Positions 5,286-7,935 of a DNA stretch of 7,935 nt are shown here, in pieces. The stretch comes from WHTI01 sp046715095 (lineage in GTDB: Bacteria > Actinomycetota > CADDZG01 > WHSQ01), in contig JBKJZQ010000142.1 in assembly GCA_046715095.1 (NCBI GenBank), positions 1-7,935 on the forward strand, given 5' to 3'. The notes under the pieces were generated by a model. It was given only the letters and a program-made list of their open reading frames with translations. It made no database searches and was not told the origin of the DNA. The stretch's first letter is position 1. Each line of letters begins with the position of its first letter. The position numbers and the translations under genes are program-made.

Positions 5286-6479
5286 TTGCGAGGTCGATAC
5301 GAAAGACGAACCTGGGAAGCCCGCCCCGAGCTCACTGAAGCGCCACCCCGCTATCGGAGAGCATGTGAGTTCCAGATCTTCTTGGCGGAGCCGCTGGAGA
5401 CGGAGGACATCTCACTCCCCGGAGAGCTTGCAACGGTTGTTTCTGATGCCGAGCTGGCGATCGCACACCTGAACCGCACGTCAACTCCGCAACTAGTTCC
5501 TCTAGCTCGGCTCCTCTTGCGGACCGAATCCATAGCCTCTTCAAAGGTCGAGGGGATGCAGGTTGACGCTAAGCAACTCGCGCGAGCTGAGGTTCACTAT
5601 GACGTCGGCCGGAAGGCGAGCACCGAGGCGCTCGAGATTTTGGCGAATGTAGACGCCATGCAGTTTGCAATCGAAGAGACCGCCAGCGCCCAACACATAA
5701 CTCCCTACGAGATCGTTGCTATTCACCGGGTTCTGATGGAGAGATCCAATTCGAGAATTGCCGGGCGACTCAGAGACAGGCAGAACTGGATCGGTGGAAA
5801 TGACTTCAACCCATGCGGGGCTGATTTCGTGCCCCCTCCGCCCGAACAGGTAGCTGAACTACTGGACGACTTGTGTCGGTTCTGTGCCCGAGATGATCTA
5901 CCGACTCTGGTACAGGCGGCCCTCGCACATGCTCAGTTCGAAACGGTCCATCCGTTCGACGATGGGAACGGGCGAACGGGCCGCGCACTAGTACAAGTCA
6001 TTCTGAGACGTCGTGGGTTAGCACCAGCTTTCGTTCCACCCGTCAGCGTTGTCTTGGCGCGGGAGAGAGAGAAGTACATCCGAGGCTTGACCGCCTATCG
6101 AGAGAGCCGCGTCCTGGAGTGGATCGAAACCTTCAGCCTGGCGACTACGGAGGCGTCGAAGCTGGCGGAGAAGTACCTGCAGCGAGTTACTGAGCTCCTG
6201 GAGGAGTGGCGCGTTCAGCTTAAGACGAAGGTGAATCCACGGTCTGACGCTGCAGCGTGGGCACTGATTGACGTATTGCCAGCCCATCCCGTGATGACAT
6301 TGCCTGTGGGTGTCGCGGCCACTGGAAAATCCAAGCCAGCGGTAAACGGAGCTATCCCAGACCTAGTTGCTGCCGGCGTCCTTAGGCCATTGTCGGAATC
6401 CCAGCGAAACAGAGCTTGGGAGGCCAGCGAACTGCTCGACCTCATCGTGGATCTCGAATCAGGCGTTGACGTTGGGTAG
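5286..6479 (+). CDS. Fic-family AMPylating protein with inhibitory helix and C-terminal winged HTH
   Basis: This 397-residue Fic protein has an intact core HPFDDGNGRTGR (222-233): H222 is the catalytic base, D226 the Mg ligand, and the Gly/Arg residues bind ATP phosphates. Such enzymes usually transfer AMP from ATP to a protein hydroxyl. An N-terminal inhibition motif S85-x-x-x-E89-G (in ASSKVEGMQ) marks it as class II, with Glu blocking productive ATP binding. GNDFNPCGADFVPPPPEQV (171-189) is the substrate-positioning flap. The C terminus (about 322-385, MTLPVGVAATGKSKPAVNGAIPDL…GVLRP) reads as a winged helix-turn-helix. The start is TTG, with AAAGGA seven bases upstream; residues from 5 onward (YERRTW) look family-like. 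Codons such as ATA, GTA, CTA and AAT are commoner than in the neighbouring genes and the leader is AT-richer, suggesting acquisition by transfer. The target is unknown, and no antitoxin gene is adjacent, as expected when inhibition is built in. Confidence 0.92.
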   Translation: MRGRYERRTWEARPELTEAPPRYRRACEFQIFLAEPLETEDISLPGELATVVSDAELAIAHLNRTSTPQLVPLARLLLRTESIASSKVEGMQVDAKQLARAEVHYDVGRKASTEALEILANVDAMQFAIEETASAQHITPYEIVAIHRVLMERSNSRIAGRLRDRQNWIGGNDFNPCGADFVPPPPEQVAELLDDLCRFCARDDLPTLVQAALAHAQFETVHPFDDGNGRTGRALVQVILRRRGLAPAFVPPVSVVLAREREKYIRGLTAYRESRVLEWIETFSLATTEASKLAEKYLQRVTELLEEWRVQLKTKVNPRSDAAAWALIDVLPAHPVMTLPVGVAATGKSKPAVNGAIPDLVAAGVLRPLSESQRNRAWEASELLDLIVDLESGVDVG

Positions 6480-6558
6480 GCCACGCTCGCGGTACCCCCT
6501 CCCGTTTGCCCTCCGGGCTTCTTGATGCTCGAATGGCTCCACACGGTGAACAACCGAC

Positions 6559-6567
6559 GGGGGAGGG
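6559..6567 (+). promoter_or_regulatory. Strong ribosome binding site of the acyl-CoA synthetase gene
   Basis: GGGGGAGGG lies six to seven bases before the ATG at 6573 and favours it over the in-frame GTG at 6567. CCCTCCC at 6497-6503 is complementary to GGGAGGG (6561-6567), so a long-range seven-base pairing could cover the site; whether this forms is unknown. Confidence 0.45.
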
Positions 6568-6572
6568 TGACC

Positions 6573-7935
6573 ATGGGCGATGTCGCGACCCTTAGGGCGC
6601 AGGTCGACGAGGCGGTCAAGGGCAAGAACTTCGGCCATGTGCTCGAGCGCAACGTTCGTGAGCGTGGGGACAAGCCGGCGATGTCGTGGCTCCACGACGA
6701 TCACTGGCATCACTACACCTGGCGTGAGGTCAGGGAGCGGGTCGCCGAGGTCGCTATGGGGCTCAAGGCTCTCGGGCTGAACAAGGGCGATGCGGTGGCG
6801 ATCCAGGCCCGCAACATCCCGGATCACGTCGTCGCCGACCAGGGGATCCTCCACGCCGGAGGAGTCCCAGTGTCGTTCTACAACACGTTCTCCCCCGATC
6901 AGATCCAGTACATCGCCGGTCATTGCGAGGCCAGGTTCGCGATCCTCGAGGGCAAGGCGTTCCTGGAGCGGTGGGAGAAGATCCGCTCCGAGCTTCCGAG
7001 CCTCGAGAAGGTCGTGTTGATCAATGGGGCCGAGGAGTATGCGAACGAGGACTGGATCATGTCCTACGACGACCTCCTTGCTCGGGGGCGTGAGGGACTC
7101 AAGGACGGACGCGACGAGTTCGAGGCGACGTGGAGAGAGGTCGCTCCGGAGGATCCCGCGACCCTGATCTACACCTCGGGCACGACCGGCAATCCCAAGG
7201 GCGTCGTCACGACCAATTACAACGCGATCTGGACCGCGCATTCGTCCCAGATGATGGAGGACTACACCCCGGGCTCCACCTACGTCTCGTACCTGCCGCT
7301 CGCTCACTCGGCGGAGCGTGTCGCAACGATCTACGTCGCCTTTTACACGCAGACGCAGGTCTACTACTGCCCCGAGGTCCTCGAGGTGTTCGAGATCGTT
7401 CCTCAGGTCCATCCGTACTCGTTCCTCGCGGTTCCGAGGGTGTGGGAGAAGCTTCAGGCGGGGATCATGGCCAAGGTCTCGGCCGAGCCGGACGAGAAGA
7501 AGCGCAAGATCGCCCTCAGCGCGCTGGCGACGGGTACCGAGGTCGCTCGCCGCAGGCGAGAGGGCGAACCGGTCGCGCTGGGGATGAAGATCAAGACCGC
7601 CCTGTTCGAGAAGCTGGTGTTCTCGAAGATACGTAGTCAGATCGGCCTGGACAACTGCGATCTCCCGTTGAGCGGCGCAGCGCCGATCTCACCATCGACC
7701 CTCGACTTCTTCGACGGCATCGGCGTCCACATCATCGAGCTCTACGGGCTCACCGAGACCTCCGCCCCCGCTCTGGGCAACACGGCGAAGGTGCGAAAGT
7801 CGGGAACCGTCGGGAAGCCGTTGCCCGGGGTCGAGATGAAGCTGCAGGGTGACGGGGAACTCCTGATCAGGGGCGGCAACGTCACGCTGTCCGGTTACTA
7901 CAGGGAGCCGGAGAAGACCGCCGAGACCTTCGATG
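6573..7935 (+). CDS. Long-chain acyl-CoA synthetase (AMP-forming, FadD/FACL type), 3' end outside window
   Basis: The frame stays open from the ATG at 6573 to the right edge, giving 454 codons of an expected roughly 600. The enzyme adenylates a fatty acid and transfers it to CoA, feeding beta-oxidation or lipid synthesis. Visible motifs: P-loop YTSGTTGNPKG (200-210); LPLAHSAER, typical of the long-chain COG1022 branch; SGAAPIS; LYGLTETSA (Y391 to E395); GTVGKPLPG; and GELLIRGGNVTLSGYY. The hinge and C-terminal catalytic Lys motifs lie beyond the edge. The start is supported by a strong Shine-Dalgarno sequence and by the family-like N terminus (NFGHVLERNVRERGDKPA). Codon use returns to the GC-rich pattern of the other genes after the fic segment. 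Substrate chain length cannot be read from sequence, and a bile-acid or terpenoid-acid CoA ligase remains possible. MeaB upstream would fit odd-chain fatty acid breakdown via propionyl-CoA. Confidence 0.93.
   Translation, partial: MGDVATLRAQVDEAVKGKNFGHVLERNVRERGDKPAMSWLHDDHWHHYTWREVRERVAEVAMGLKALGLNKGDAVAIQARNIPDHVVADQGILHAGGVPVSFYNTFSPDQIQYIAGHCEARFAILEGKAFLERWEKIRSELPSLEKVVLINGAEEYANEDWIMSYDDLLARGREGLKDGRDEFEATWREVAPEDPATLIYTSGTTGNPKGVVTTNYNAIWTAHSSQMMEDYTPGSTYVSYLPLAHSAERVATIYVAFYTQTQVYYCPEVLEVFEIVPQVHPYSFLAVPRVWEKLQAGIMAKVSAEPDEKKRKIALSALATGTEVARRRREGEPVALGMKIKTALFEKLVFSKIRSQIGLDNCDLPLSGAAPISPSTLDFFDGIGVHIIELYGLTETSAPALGNTAKVRKSGTVGKPLPGVEMKLQGDGELLIRGGNVTLSGYYREPEKTAETFD

Noticed and set aside
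5278..5472. Short frame starting at ATG 5278, just before fic
   Set aside because: It overlaps the fic start in another frame, its product has no family resemblance, and the AAAGGA motif is better placed for TTG 5286.
6459..7412. Minus-strand open frame (317 codons) opposite the acyl-CoA synthetase gene
   Set aside because: It is antisense to a gene with clear family motifs; the apparent protein is rich in Arg, Asp, Val and Leu with no domain. It arises from codon bias on the other strand.
7130..7636. Plus-strand open frame (168 codons) inside the acyl-CoA synthetase gene
   Set aside because: It is a shifted-frame shadow with an Arg/Gly-rich product; the true frame shows the P-loop and other adenylate-forming motifs.

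Overview
The window is GC-rich bacterial DNA with tightly packed genes. It looks like part of an actinobacterial (Actinomycetota) chromosome, probably from an uncultivated lineage. This rests on base composition, on a MurA with Asp in place of the usual active-site Cys (as in mycobacteria), and on the gene types present. It is an inference, since there is no rRNA or other strong marker. Seven complete protein genes and two genes cut by the window edges are supported. I see no tRNA, rRNA, CRISPR array, insertion sequence or integrase. No gene-free stretch exceeds 300 bases; the longest, 2495-2707, holds tandem repeats and a hairpin.

Layout. Bases 3-2063 (+) carry the end of a HhH-GPD DNA glycosylase, a ferritin-like di-iron protein, and a PolX-like helix-hairpin-helix plus PHP phosphoesterase that lacks the polymerase core. 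An RsbW/SpoIIAB-like ATPase gene (2060-2494, -) meets the PHP gene tail to tail, the two stop codons sharing one CTAG. Upstream of the ATPase start lie four imperfect repeats about 21 bases apart, then a + strand terminator-like hairpin. The + strand resumes with murA (peptidoglycan precursor synthesis), nfu (Fe-S carrier) and meaB (GTPase chaperone of B12-dependent mutases). A Fic-wHTH protein follows, then a long-chain acyl-CoA synthetase that runs off the right edge.

How the genes fit together. nfu and meaB are 5 bases apart and probably share a transcript. MeaB and the acyl-CoA synthetase could both serve fatty acid and propionyl/methylmalonyl-CoA metabolism, but no mutase gene is visible. 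The glycosylase, ferritin-like and PHP genes could be linked by DNA repair and oxidative protection, which is only a guess from proximity. The fic gene stands apart: its base and codon use is less GC-rich, its leader is AT-richer, it starts with TTG, and it has its own set of GTAAAG repeats, so it looks like a later arrival with its own control.

I do not see an obviously new multi-gene system. The most interesting points are the fic leader, where repeats overlap both a putative promoter and the ribosome binding site, the phased repeats before the ATPase gene, and the Cys-to-Asp MurA.
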